From positions 1,906,501 through 1,970,500 of the forward strand of contig JAQGDQ010000002.1 in assembly GCA_030141605.1 (NCBI GenBank): a stretch of 64,000 bases of DNA, given 5' to 3'. The translations under genes were made by a program, and so were the position numbers. The stretch's first letter is position 1. Every line of letters begins with the position of its first letter. Under the pieces are notes generated by a model. The model was not told the origin of the DNA. It did not search any database and saw only the letters and a list, made by a program, of their open reading frames with translations. Shown here one piece after another: positions 1 through 13,032 of the stretch. This stretch comes from Tubiluchus corallicola (Eukaryota; Priapulida; Priapulimorpha; Priapulimorphida; Tubiluchidae).

Positions 1-2446
1 AGATAAAGCACATTAAACAATGGCCTGGAGGTCAGGCAAACACACATGCTCGCCTTGCCGCATCGGTTGATCTACTGATATTAGGAACTTCGATCACGTG
101 ATTTCACCGCCAACTGTCCTATCATACACCTGGCAAATGACGTAATACATATCTTAAAGATTGTTTCTTTAAAAGAAAGTCGTGCATGAGACTATGACGA
201 AATTAAAACTTTTCGTACCCGTGACGCCAAGAACGGATTGATAATAGTGCTAATTTTTGCATTGGTGAAATAACCTTATATAGATTTTTACTTGTGTTCG
301 TAAATGCTAGCGATATTTTTAATCCATTTTAATAGCGCTAATGTTTATAGGCGTCACGCCATTAACAATTACTTGCAAATTTCCATGCTTTTTAAATTAA
401 AATTTCAGCGCACTATAATCACACCTAAGCTATCAAATGCCCTGCGTTTTCCACAGTCTAGTTGATTAATGCTGACGTTAATGTTGTAACTTATAACAAT
501 AATGGACTATTTATACTATCAGGCTTATTAAATCATTTACACAAGCGATCAGATCGCATGAAGGCATGGCGCACAGTGGCAGGTGGCACTGTGCCGTCAT
601 TTTGGCAGCCCACCCACGACAAATTTGCTCGAAAATGCGTATTTTTTTCGTTGATATTGTGTGTGTGTGTGCCGCTTTTGCTTTTGATAATTCGTTATTT
701 AGTAAATCAGTAAAAGTGAATCATTTTCCCTGGAAACTCTAAAATGCGTGATTGTAACTGTATCATTCCTTGAATCTTGGGACTTTACAACAATTAGGTG
801 TAGTGACGCCACACCATTTATCATAACTATTATAAAATTCGACGAAGCCTGTCTTCACTTGTGTCATATCATTTGTTAAAGTGGTTTAAACAGCATAACA
901 CACTGCGTCGCCAAATGGTCTACTAAATACCATTAATTGTCTTGTTGCTAAAGGTCTATAGAATCATATTGTCTCGCAGATTTACAGAATGACTATAATA
1001 ACAAATGTGACGCGTTAGTATTTTATTATTCGCTGAAATCTACAAAAATAAAATTGCTGACTATAAAGACTAGTCACATGCAGTTTCTTGTTATAATGTT
1101 GTATAATACGATCGTATTCGTTGCAATTCTTCTACAGCTATTGATTAATAGTGAGACAAACTTGTTATAGTATCTTGGTCTTTATACATCTCTACATAGA
1201 CATCCTTATTATAGGGGCTTCTAATAAAGTGCATTACATATTTCGCTTTTTTACGTGATATTTAATATATAAATGTTGTAGTTAAGTAATGGTGTTTTAT
1301 ATGATCTGTATGTTTTAAGTGATGATTCAACGATGTAACCTGCAGTAACGGTACACATGTATTGTATATTCCCTCATAATTACGAAATGATGATAAATTA
1401 TAATTTTTATATTGATTCAAATATAGCGTGTAATTAAAACTATTGTGACAACTACTAACGATGATGATGATGGTAATGATCATGGTGATCATTATTGAAA
1501 ATTCATGTTTACATAAATGGGTAATACACTTGCTGCTATAAAAATTGCTACGCAATATGCCAAAACGTTAATCAACTTCCGATGTTTATCGTAATAATTT
1601 GAATAAAATTTTGGGTTTATGTGACCACAGTTGGGCCTAGTTTGTATTTGAGCATTTGAGCTCTATTGTTGATAGCTTCAATACGGCAAAACATGAACTA
1701 AATTTTGCAGATATTTGGACATTTCTAAAGATGTTACAACGTATGTCAATAATGACATTTTCTTTTGCATATGCGTCAATGGTTTCTCTTCTATTGTGCA
1801 GATGTCAGAAATAATGCTGTCCACTAATTCTCTTCGAAACTTTAGCCTGTTTTATTGGCTTACATGATCACATATAATAATAAATGTTCAAGTCTTTGAC
1901 TCTTTGCTACTTTATCTTGCCACAGACACAAACTATGCGTTTCCCTAGTTTAAACAATAGATATTTGCTTGGTATTTGTTTCAGAATATGTTAGCATCTA
2001 CCAATAATCTGATAGCACTACCAACAGTTATTTATTAGATGTACCATCTACGCCGTTTGTGACATTCCCTCGGCTTTTCCCGCGTTTTGCGATTCTGTGC
2101 TTTAATTGTTTAGCTTTTTTGCGCTATACTTCTAAAATATTAATGCATTTTTTCCGTGTTCTTTTTTCAACGACGCACGATATATTGAAACGCTGTGCCA
2201 TTTTTTCCATAGATGGAGAAGTACAGTATTACAAAATATGCAAAAAATGTATATTAACTGTATATTAATTGTTTAAGTATATTCCAAAAACTGTGATGGG
2301 AATTACTTTTATTATACTGACTTTTATTATACTGAATCACACAAGTATTTCCCTTAGAAGTTGCTGACGACTATGGTAACGACGTACTTTATCGCTATTT
2401 CAACATCAATAAAGTCAATCAGACTAACGAACTAGAGCGCTAATAC

Positions 2447-2490
2447 GATGACGACGACGACGATGATGATGATGATGATGATGACGATGA
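2447..2490. repeat. GAC/GAT trinucleotide microsatellite
   Basis: An interrupted run of GAC units passes into GAT units. It lies in non-coding sequence. Confidence 0.9.
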
Positions 2491-3462
2491 CTGGAATCAA
2501 ATGGTGGTGGATTTTTTACACAAGTTCGATTTAGCTTTTCAGGGGTTTCACACCTGCTTCATCTTATAAAAACCCCAGGTGCATATTGAATAGGTCAAAA
2601 ATCTTGGCCTCGTTCAAAACTGCGCATCCATTCGTTTATTGGGGGCGAGCCAATAAAAATATCATAGCTGTTTTTGAAAGGATTGCTCTGGATTCTAGAA
2701 TTAAAATTTTTTTAAAGATGCTGTTTGCAAAAAGATTGTATTATTTGCAACATAGACAAATGTTTCGAAAACAAATTCATTCCATTTAAAAGTTATGAAT
2801 TTCATTTCACACTCTGTTTTGCGTCAGCCTTTATTCGCACACCTCTCATGAGTTTATTATAATTTTATGCCAAGATATTTAAACTACGAGTGCTCCGTGG
2901 AGCCAAATTAATTTCTGATATTAAACTCAGGATTTTAAAAAGTCAACAAGGTAGATTAAGTTTTGCCTACATTGAAAAAAGTTCATTGAATTTCAATTTG
3001 ATGTGAAGTCCATTGATTCAGCTCATGCACAATGAGATTTGTTTTCTCTCATGCTGCGATTGTAATTTAAAATTTAACTGCTTGAATTGCGATGAAAATA
3101 AACCCCCAAGCCACACAATTTGACTTCATGTACAACAAAAGAGCCTCCTTTTTATTTGTTGGAAAGTAGTTTAAATGCCCGTCTTGCATATACGCTATGT
3201 TTCATCAGCTGTTCGTGGACTGACTGCTCGATTGAAAGCCATTGATTAAAAATCGATTGCGATAGCCCCTGGTTGAGAAAATGGCGACCAATTATAATTC
3301 CACTGCCTCATAACTCAAATTAGCAGTAATTAAGTGAATCGGAGAAACAGCATAGCGCGTTTTTATCCGCAGGGGGTTCATTTAAAGGGATTAATTTCAA
3401 TAAAATTTAAAAACCAAGACTAAACAGATGCAAATGTTCTCGCAGTATAGTACACCTGCGCG

Positions 3463-3470
3463 TGACGTCA
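3463..3470. promoter_or_regulatory. CRE/ATF palindrome TGACGTCA
   Basis: A perfect 8-bp cAMP-response element sits in the context GCGTGACGTCATCAC, 2.9 kb upstream of the BH3 exon. A second copy lies at 5463. The match is exact; binding is inferred. Confidence 0.35.
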
Positions 3471-5462
3471 TCACAGTTATGCTCCGCCTAATATGAACAG
3501 CGCTATTGTTGTTAAAACACAAAAGCATTGAAACGAACTATGGTTATTACCCAGTTATCCCATACCCACCGCTAAATCGATTGTAATAATTATTGTAATC
3601 GATTTTGAAATAGTAGATAAGTACTGTGGATTTGCTTGCAATGCTAATTATAATGATTTATTACACAGAATAGACGGCAAAAAGGAAAAAAATGTACTTC
3701 TAAATTAAATGATGTAAAAATTGCTTTTCTTGGTAAGAATTTTACCTTAGCATGTTAATCGCTCTTAATGTGTGCAATTGGCATTTTCATATTTTCTTGC
3801 TCGTGAAAATGGCACAGTAGCTTGTTCGCTGCATAGAAATCATCTATTTGTTATTATCAAATCATGAACAACTAGGTACAATTTTATTCAATTTGCATTG
3901 CGTATGATTACTTTTACACTGCATGACAGTTATTGTTTGTGTGATTACATAACGTTTAATGTGCCATTGATTTTATCATTTAGGTCCATTATACCAACTA
4001 CGCTGCGTGATTTTGACTGCGAAAGAGTAAAAACCTGAATTATAGATGATAATACTTTATGATGCATAGATTATCATGATCATTACTGCGTGAATGGGCG
4101 ATGATGGGGGTGTATAAATTGGTTAGGCTGATTCTTCTGAGTTGCTGTTAAATGAGCTATAGCAACATCTGTTAAATTGCTGTTTAAACGTTACGCATCA
4201 CGCATTTGAATTATTGTGACATTGTGCAATACAACACTTCAATGTTGGTGGTCGTGGCGTTGTGGCTTCAAGAAAAAATACTATCGAATTTTGCTTAGCA
4301 TTAAATATTACTGTAGTATGAAAAAAACGAGAAGCCACCTTAATTTAGCATAAGCAGTTAGCATTATGGTTGTATATTAAGATAAAAATGCTTTAATTTA
4401 TGGGGTACATATAACACAGGCATCAAATGATTTGATTTTCTCAATTTGTTGCGCATATAGATGCCTGCTTTAAAAGTTTTTTGCTTTGCTTAGCTCCAAA
4501 ATATTCGAATTTTAGTGAAATTTGAGAACAATTTCTGTATAAAAAATTTAGGTGCCCTTTGATCTTATATTCAGTATTTTCCACACCCACATAGTCCCAA
4601 AAAACAACTATTATCTTACTGTGAATCTGGTTATTCTGATCTAACCTCATTCCTAGTTTTGTACAACAGAAGACTAGAAGCGCCATCTAAAGGATCTATA
4701 CGTGTAGGCACAGTGTCTTCGAAATTGCAGCTAACTTGTTTTCACTTGTTTTGAAGCTCGAATATCAGAGTTTTACCTGTTACGCTATCTGTTTTCCAGA
4801 AAACAAACATATCATTTAAAAAAGCTGACATGTTTGGCACGTGGAATGTGTACATTAAGTGACACACCACGTATCATGCATACCTCTCCCGGTTTATTTG
4901 TTATCAGATGGCTTCGAAGCGTTGCAAAAATTCGACTGCAAATTCTAAAGCTAATCCGCATTTGCATGTTTCCTACTCTTATTTAGACCTTGTTTATTTA
5001 CTCTTAGCCATTTTGACCTGGTATAAACCCGCAATTAGTCGAAGGTCGTTCTAAAAAAGGCCGTGATTCAAAAGTATGCTATCCAGTGAGTGACAGGTTT
5101 ATGAAATATTACCAGCTTACTGGTAGTTACTTGGCGGCAATAGTGGGACTCCCTATCCTGTCTGGAATTTCAGGTATTCAGGTTATTTAGACCTTGCTTT
5201 TTCTGTTCTACCGCGGAATTCACTTTATCTACTGGCTTCCAACATTCTAACGGCGTGATTCACGTTATGGCACCTGCTATCAAAGTGGGCCTAACTGTTT
5301 AAAGGACAAGAAAAGGGTGCCTGAAGCAGGATTCAGAAAAATCGCCTTAAAAATATATTACTTTACAGTACTTTTATGCATATATCGTACTCGCGATAAA
5401 AGAAGTTCTTGTTTGTTTTCATTGTAAATCTCTCACAATGCTGTTCCGAAGTCGCCATTATA

Positions 5463-5470
5463 TGACGTCA
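5463..5470. promoter_or_regulatory. CRE/ATF palindrome TGACGTCA
   Basis: This is a second perfect cAMP-response element, about 0.9 kb upstream of the first recognised exon. If that exon is near the transcription start, this is a plausible promoter site. Other perfect copies occur at 15028 and 62441. Confidence 0.35.
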
Positions 5471-6364
5471 CTTACGCAAACGTAAATCAGGGGAAGAAAA
5501 GGCAATGTTAAATTATGTCCCAAAAACCTTCCATGCAAATCTATATTACTTAGCAAATAACAATTTAAAATGTTCGTGCCAATTGGTAAAATATTGTTGG
5601 CTCACCCTCCACGGCCAAAGAAAAAACTTGATCTCAAAGTTCGTTTCTTACGTAGGCCTAATAAATGTTTAAGTAAGATAAGATTTTCTATAAATACATG
5701 TAATACAAACGGTTTTCCCCTTCTCACTTAGTCAGCTTAAAGAACATTCGTAGAAAATGGGCTTCCCCATTTTCTAATTATCAAATAAACAAAACATTCA
5801 TACAGTAAGTGTCATGAACTGATAATAGGTGAAACTTTTTAAATCATTAAGTCTTAGTAAATGCGTTTGTGAAAGAATGCCAAGTTAGATTCTTATACTA
5901 ACGTTCCTGCTTGCGTTGCTAGAGTAACAGGTACCGAATTCATGGGTAATGAAAGGGCTGAATACTTGTACTTGGCAGTGCCCCTAAAAATTTGTCCACG
6001 TTGTATTTTAGCTTTTAACTTTTTAACCTTGGCGCCCTTGCGTTATAAAACACCGTAAAGTTTCTTTTGGATTTCAATGCTATAATTAATTAGACTTTTT
6101 GTTAATAGTCAATTTTACAGATCACTGCACAGTTTTACAGAGTTCGCATTAACACACAACAGTAATCTAGTTTATTTTCCAGCCAATAATGAGATTGAAA
6201 TCGCATCATTTATACGTGTAACTTACAATTACCGCTCCGAGGATAATCTTCGATGCTAATGATGCTTGAAAAGTTTTGTAAGGATGAAACTGACATATTT
6301 ATTCTGGTTAAAATATTATATTATAATGAGATGTGGTATTTAATGTGTTGGGAATTCTTTTCAG

Positions 6365-6639
6365 GTGTCCACGTGGAGCCTCTGAATATGGATGGAGATG
6401 CTGCTCAACTTCGACTGGACGGCCCTTCCAGACCAATTGCCCACTGTCCACCTTGGAGGAGAAATGGTTCCACACTGCCAGATTTGGTACACTGCTCTAC
6501 CACCGACGCACCTCCGTCCAGTGAGGCAGCGCAGAGATGGTCAAGAGAAGAGCAGCAGAGAACGTACTCAGAAATTGCTCAGATCCTTCGTGCGGCCGGA
6601 GACAGTTTGGACCGATCTCACAGCGTTCCAAACCTTATG
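6365..6639 (+). CDS. BH3-only apoptosis regulator, BH3-bearing exon (BID-like BH3)
   Basis: The exon is bounded by an acceptor (TTCTTTTCAG, ending at 6364) and a consensus donor GTAAGT at 6640. It is GC-rich against an AT-rich background. Its frame contains IAQILRAAGDSLDRS. Vertebrate BID carries IARHLAQVGDSMDRS at the same place, so the LxxxGD core, the hydrophobic positions and the DRS tail all match. BH3-only proteins insert this helix into the groove of Bcl-2 family proteins at the mitochondrial outer membrane and promote apoptosis. If translation starts at the ATG at 6388 (AAT ATG G, good context), the BH3 covers about residues 60-77 of 144. The frame is also open upstream to the acceptor, which splits a codon, so an earlier start in another exon is possible. 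The exon ends in phase 0, matching the acceptor at 25571. No Bcl-2 fold (BH1/BH2) and no dynein-light-chain motif is seen. I give no symbol because orthology to BID, BIM or BMF cannot be settled. Confidence 0.78.
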
Positions 6640-7626
6640 GTAAGTGTTGTTAGTTTTGAATGATTCTTGTATTGACCACGCTTTACCACTCAGTGTGGTT
6701 ACCATTGCCAAATCAGTGGTATTCTGACCTAATGTTCTAAACACGCACCACTTTTTGGCTTAATAAGTCCACTTTTCAGAACCCAAATTTCCTGAGCTCA
6801 GAGTTAGCATTCTGGATCTGAAATTCATTGCGTTGAATTAGAAGACTGGGAATAAAATTGCACCGCATTTTGGGATCCAATGTTTCATCTTCTCAAATTT
6901 ATAACTCTGCTATTGTATCAGCAGCCACTACTTTGCAACTTTATCTTTTACGCAGGAGCAGTGACGCATGCGCATCACTCTATACGCACGCATGCCCCTG
7001 TGATACATCAGGCACCCATTTCTAACAATAACGAGTGAAGATTTTTGAGTTTCACCCTCTTACGGCTTAATATCTATGTAAATAGCTCCTAACTTGTTTG
7101 ACAATCAATGGGCTAATGTAAATGTGGTTGAAAATTTGTTTGCGAATATAGTCATATCCATTTACATGCAGATCATATTGCTTTTCTTGACTGTTTGAAG
7201 ATGGAAATCTGAATAGATGTTTGAGCCGCTATATTTGCAAACTATTACAACAATTATTTGAATCAGTCCAGAGCACACTGCAAGAGCAATATATAATTTT
7301 TATGTTCACATTTGTTTGCGAGATCGCTATAATCTTTGTAGTATTTACATTTCTTTCCTTGCTTTCAAAATATATGCGCAGTACACGTCTTGAGTTGGTT
7401 ATAATCCCGTTCTTTCCTGTGTTAACAATTCAGAGGCTTCTGAGCGGACTTATCGTAGCTTTTAAAGCATCCAGGAAGAATTTATTTCTCCTACAAACAA
7501 TCTTTTCACTAATCTTTTATTATTTCTTCAATTTATCTCCACAACTTATCGCAACTGCAACGCAACACCGCTAAATTTTACAAATCTAAAGTCACAAAAA
7601 TGTTGCTACATTGTATTTTTCTTGGA

Positions 7627-7683
7627 GGGGGCTGCGACAAACTTAAGTGCCGCCCCGGGCACCACAAGCTCTAACTACGCCAC
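7627..7683 (-). mobile_element. Terminal fragment of a hAT-type DNA transposon
   Basis: Read on the minus strand from 7683, the sequence begins CGGTGGCGTAGTTAG and continues into a C/G-rich stretch (GTGCCCGGGGCGGC). This resembles the common hAT terminal inverted repeat family CAGTGGCGTAGCTAG. I found no partner end and no target-site duplication, so it is a truncated relic. The family call rests on the terminal motif alone. Confidence 0.45.
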
Positions 7684-7739
7684 CGTCGCCACATAAAGGT
7701 TTTTTCTGTATTTTGTAATTTAGTGGTAAACACTCTTTT

Positions 7740-8090
7740 GTTTTAAACCTTTCTTTCTTATCCGTTATGCTGGTTCCTCGCCTTCTTGAGTTTTCTTACC
7801 TGTTTTTTCCCATCCTGTCCTCCTCTTGTCGTTCTAACTACTATTTCTTTTTATTCTATTTCTTTTTTCACCCACCTTTTTCCTTTTGTACATTTTCCTC
7901 TATTTTTTTCTTTGTCTCCGCCCTCGTTCTCCTCTTTCATTTTCTCCTCTTCTTGCTTTGGTAATTATTCTTGTATTGCCTTCCCTCTTTCTTTCCCTCC
8001 CTTTTTTACCTTGCATTTCTTTCTTTTCTGTTTCACCCCTCTTCTTCCCCACCTTCTCCTGCTCTCTTCTTTTTTCTGTTCTACTGTCTG
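7740..8090 (+). repeat. Long pyrimidine-rich tract
   Basis: About 350 bases of the plus strand are mostly C and T, with imperfect CTT, TCC and TTTC runs. The overlapping frames rich in F, S, L and P on the plus strand, or K, R and E on the minus strand, are products of this composition rather than genes. Such tracts can form triplex DNA. Confidence 0.8.
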
Positions 8091-8990
8091 TGTACGCTTG
8101 CTTTCGGTCGTCTTTTACATTGATAGCAGTGTAAAAGCTGCACACATAACATTTTTATATTCCATTTAATTACCTATGAAGTCTAGACGTTTGCATAAAA
8201 GTGAGTCGTTGCAAATACCTTCCTTCCCGCTGCCCTGGGCAAAAAAAATCGCCGAAAATTAATGTTTTAGACCGCTGAATTAGGCGCGTCAATTCACCAG
8301 ATTTACCTCCTAATGATACCTAGAGATTTATATGCAGTTAAGCGGGTGTTAGGCTGATTATTGGCTGGCATTAGGGGTTAGAGAGTATCGGAGCAGAAAG
8401 CGATTAAGGAGGATTGTTATCATGGTTAACACTGCCTCGGGGTTTTAGAAAAGTGATTTGTTGTAAAGTCTGGGGCAGTTCTAGACTTTTTAGGCTGTGG
8501 CGAATCAGTTTGCCTTGACTTTATATCACCGGTAGGTCATGGCGCCAATTGGAACATGCTGCAGACCCATGAACTGTTTTTTACGTTTTCTAAAACACGT
8601 ACTTTTACTTCTACTTCGTCGAATTAATGTGGCACTGATTAAAGTGCAGCGACAAATTTCATTCTCTGTCATTGAAGGGTTAAGCCGGGTTTATACTTAT
8701 TCGCTGCGACGTTGCGCTTCGCACGCGCACACTTTATTATGACACAAGTGTAGCGGCACGTCACGCGGGCGGCCAGAAACTGGTTTTCAGCTAGAGCGCG
8801 ACTACACAAACATATAAAGTGACAGTATTACAACCATCGTTTGCTTAGTGAAAGTCACGAGAGTTTATCCGATAAAGAGTTAAAAGGGAAAGTGACGCAA
8901 TCGCGTTAAAATTTTCCAAGTGTACACAGATTGGGCATTATACTAACTGTAAATTTGCAAATGCGATGCAGAACCCTTGCTAGTTTAAGA

Positions 8991-9003
8991 TATTATTATT
9001 ATT

Positions 9004-9060
<57 letters not shown>

Positions 9061-9076
9061 GCTGTTGTTGTTGTTG
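8991..9076. repeat. ATT then GTT trinucleotide microsatellite
   Basis: A few ATT units pass into more than 20 nearly perfect GTT units with a single GCT interruption. It lies in the BH3 gene intron. The apparent poly-cysteine frame is a by-product of the repeat. Confidence 0.95.
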
Positions 9077-12000
9077 TATGTATTTGAAAAAAATATGTGC
9101 AGTAATCATTTTAAGCAGTGAGAGCATATTACTTGAATTCTTTGAAGAGAGTCACCGAATTCACAGACATAAAACCGCCCAGCAACTAAACAAGATTAAT
9201 AATGCCCTTTAAAGTCCTTCTCTGCCTTACTGTTCTAATAAATGTGAGTGATAGGTATCTCCACAGTCGTAAGTGCTGGTCACTGTTAACTTTTTTAGTA
9301 TACTATTACAGTATTTTAAAACATGGCACTACAGGCAAAAAAGAGTAAATACTACATATCCGACAATGCTTTTTATTGTTACGCGGACAGATTAGGCCTG
9401 GATAAGTACTATCGGATAGGACTTACACGAATAGGTTGAAAAACTGGTTCTTTCTCAGCTTGAAACCATTATGCGTGTTGACACACAAAAAACTGCATGC
9501 TCATATATCTGGTAATTGAAATCAGTTTTTGTATATTGATGTCTTTTACTAATTTTTTCCTTCTAAAAAGCAAATCTGTTAAGGAAATAATCTTCAAATT
9601 ACACCAGAATTGAAGAAAACCGAACCGTGGGAAACTGAGCCGCTAGGACATTACGGTCACGTGATCGGCTGCTCTATTGTCATCACGTGATAGGTTCTCC
9701 TGCCGTCGTCTGCTTTGTGTCGAGCATGGCAGTATTTTTCAAGATTAATCATCGTCAAACAAATCCCAAGTGGTCCGGCTATTATTACAGACACATTCTA
9801 GTTTAACCTTGACGAGTAGTCCTGGTGATGCAGCTAACAGGTGTTTAACCAAAGGTGCGTTTACCTGCTCCGAATCAACGAACACCTGGTTGCACAATGT
9901 GTACCTGTTAAAACTTGATTCTGCATATGATTAAAAAATAAACAGTGCGATATTCTGCAAACATTGAGGAAAACGTGAGTAAATAAGAGCCGGGTAGTGA
10001 CAAATATTATGTGCTTTCAGCATTTAATGTGATAAACTGTGTGTTTAAAGACAATTTAAAACAAGATTAAACGGTTAAAGCAAATGCTACATAAGTTGGG
10101 CCCTGGGTCCCAGTCTGTCAAATCACTTAATGAGTCACCATGCTAATAAATATAAATGTATAAATTTCCTTTACTTAATGTTTAAAGTTTTTGTATGCAC
10201 CACAGAACCGTATGATATTAGGGCCTACTAACGATTGTGATCGTTTGTCAGGTGTAGGCGATTTGACCGATAAACCGCAATTTGCTCAACATAAGTCACG
10301 AGCGTGTCTATTCCTTACAAAAACTTAACAACTTAATTCATACTAACAGAACCGATTTTGATCCATCAACGGCAATCCCGTAAAATATTGCTTACTTATT
10401 TGAACCAGTTAGCTAATAGGTATTACTTTTTGATAACTTATTTGATATAACCCTGATTATACCGCTCGTAAGTTTTTTTGCGGGAAGGTCGTGTTATCGC
10501 ACTGCAACTATTTATCTATGTATAAACGTTAAGGTTTTTTAAGAAGTCATTATTTTATTAGAAGACCCAATATTTTGCAAATTGAGGAAGATCATTTTGC
10601 AATAAAACGCAAGCAAGTTCTTCTTCAATGCGCGCAAATTTGCCTAATTGGATTACAAAATTGCCTGGCGGCCATTTTAATCGCGCCAAGATTTGAATCC
10701 ACGTGCGGAATAATGACAGCAAATCAACGAAGGATAAGCGTCCTCATGGCACTCTCAAGTGCTGAGAAATCGAGAATCCCTTCCCTGTACAACGCTATCT
10801 CTGAAATGGGATACATTTTTCCATCACTTGTTGAAGAAGTTCTTATTGTACATATACTTGTCCTGTCAGGACTGATATTAGAGAGACTATGAATCACACC
10901 GCACGCTGGTAGCGACCCTTTATTGCCCACATATGTAATTTTATTCCCCTCCTTTTATTCGCCCATTTCGATAAAATGTTTGACGTTTTGAGATGAAATG
11001 AATTCGTCAAATGTCCCCGCAATTAAGCCGCTTCGTTTATTTCAGCACTGCAGGTCACATGTAGGACCATAGTTAAAGGGTGTAGTCAAAGTTAAAATCT
11101 ACTATGTCTGCTGCGCAAACACTTTGAAAGAATGAGAAGACTTACAAGTGATTATTGTGTGAACATATAAGTTTCACTGCTGTTATCAATCTTTCTCAGC
11201 ACCTGAATTTATCGTTGGGCACCCAACGATTCGCGTTTTGGATTCGCCACCATGCACAAAAGAGCAATCTTATCTGACGTTTTAGTAGATCCAGATGAAA
11301 TCTGAGGCCCATGTATGGCTCTTAATGCCAATTATGTCGAACACTGACGTTTGTTTTTTCCATATTTATGAAGCGTCTGAGACGAGCATAAAGTGCTATC
11401 TCGTGTCAAAATGAGCATCTTACCGGAATAATGGTTTCATATCCACTTCCGGTAAACCTCCTGCCGAGATTTACCGGAACGTGCGCTTTGACTTCTGTGT
11501 CTTTCCCGAGCCAAGCAGGCGAAATTTAATTGGTTTCATTTAAAGCAATAACCCGTTTGTAAAAGGTTTGCTGCCGCAAGTTTTACCTTTTTTCCGGGTT
11601 AAGCTCAGAGTTTTTACGTCATTTCCGAGCCTATACCAGTTTACGCAGGCAGAAAATACTTTATCGGCTCTGAACTTTTTAATCGGAATCTAATGTGAAC
11701 AGTCACTCAGCCATAAAGGTCACTATCGTAGTGGACTTTTCGTGACTTCTCCCAAATGTTGTGGCAGTAGATCTATGTAGTCAGGATCCGCAAAACCCAA
11801 AGCAAAGTTTTTATTTCATGTGAGTGTGTTTTAATGACAGAGATAAAATAAGTCCACATACCCGGGGTAGTGTAAACGAGACGGTACATACAGCTTAAGT
11901 CAATAAAAGTGCGAAACAGAGTAAGAAAATCCAGGACGTGTCTCGTATCTTCTCCGTAACGTAAAATGGGAAAATGTAACTTGCTAAAGATGCATAATAT

Positions 12001-13009
12001 ATGGACCAAAATAATAGGATGAGCGGTCCTACAACAAGCTTTTAACTTTTAACGGTAGTAAGTTGAAGGGAAACCGCTTCTTTAATTTTTTCATTACTCT
12101 TATCGTCCGATGGAGTTTAGACATCTTTAAGGCTAATAAGGCACTGTGCGTGGGCGTAGTTACCTGTTGCACATATTTTAAATTGTTCTGTTAATACCTG
12201 TGCATCTGAAACCTAATATTAACTTTATTGCAGAGTCTTCGATTTATTTCACCTACGTAGTTGTGCATCACGATGTTGAAACCTTTTTAGTACAAACATT
12301 ATTATAGGTCTATGGGAATCAAACCAGAAGGATTTAACGCTATAATTATATGTAAGCCACAAATCAAACCTTATCTTTTAATAATCTGATACACGCTGAA
12401 CCTCTAATTCTCGAAGCACAGTAGGTGCATTATTGAGTGTTTCCTTTCCTCTGAAGGGTCGCATAAATTTGCTCCACTGTTTAATTTCACTTCATAAACA
12501 TGTTTAGTTACGCCATTACAAGTGCTCTTATCAATGGGAAATCTGCGTAATTAGGCATTTCTGGCTTATAAAGAAAGAAATGAGGGATTGATTTGACATC
12601 AGTTAGCTAAATTATTCAGATGAGTGTTTATTTCGCTGGAAGTGACATCATAATTGACTTGAATTGAATACTTTAATTCTTTGGCGCATAATTTTCTTTA
12701 ATAGCTCATGTCGATATGGCCACTGAACCGGAAAATTTGCGTAAAACTTTTTAGCGCATCGAAAGTGCAGTTCAGTTTTTTTGGATCATAAATTGTAATA
12801 CTGTACATCGAAATGAACGAGTAATTCAGCAAGCATAATCATTTTGTGTGTAAATTAAAAGCGTCATGAAGTTAACATAATATGCATGCGTGTATTTGTA
12901 TTTTTTGGGATTAATCAACCAATTTTTTCATCTAAACTGATTATATATGTATCGGAAATGTATATAATATACATGTATGTGTGATTTCTTATCTTATCTT
13001 ACACACACG

Positions 13010-13032
13010 TATATATATATATATATATATAT
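13010..13032. repeat. TA dinucleotide microsatellite
   Basis: A short uninterrupted AT/TA run follows a CA-rich stretch. Confidence 0.9.

Larger units (their letters stand above)
1..6364. other. Non-coding sequence upstream of the BH3 exon
   Basis: AT-rich sequence with no open frame that has convincing splice sites or recognisable protein similarity. The longest frames (for example 462-713 and 4441-4686) have chance-like composition. A short GAC/GAT array lies at 2447-2490, and perfect CRE palindromes lie at 3463 and 5463. The 5' UTR, promoter or earlier exons of the gene at 6365 should lie here or further left, but I cannot place them. Confidence 0.6.

Noticed and set aside
7221-7574. 117-codon plus-strand frame with hydrophobic stretches
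   Set aside because: Hydrophobicity comes from T-rich DNA. It lies inside the BH3 gene intron, without splice sites or similarity.
8680-8770. GCCGGGTTTATAC followed by GC-rich sequence as a transposon end
   Set aside because: No matching inverted end nearby and no target duplication.
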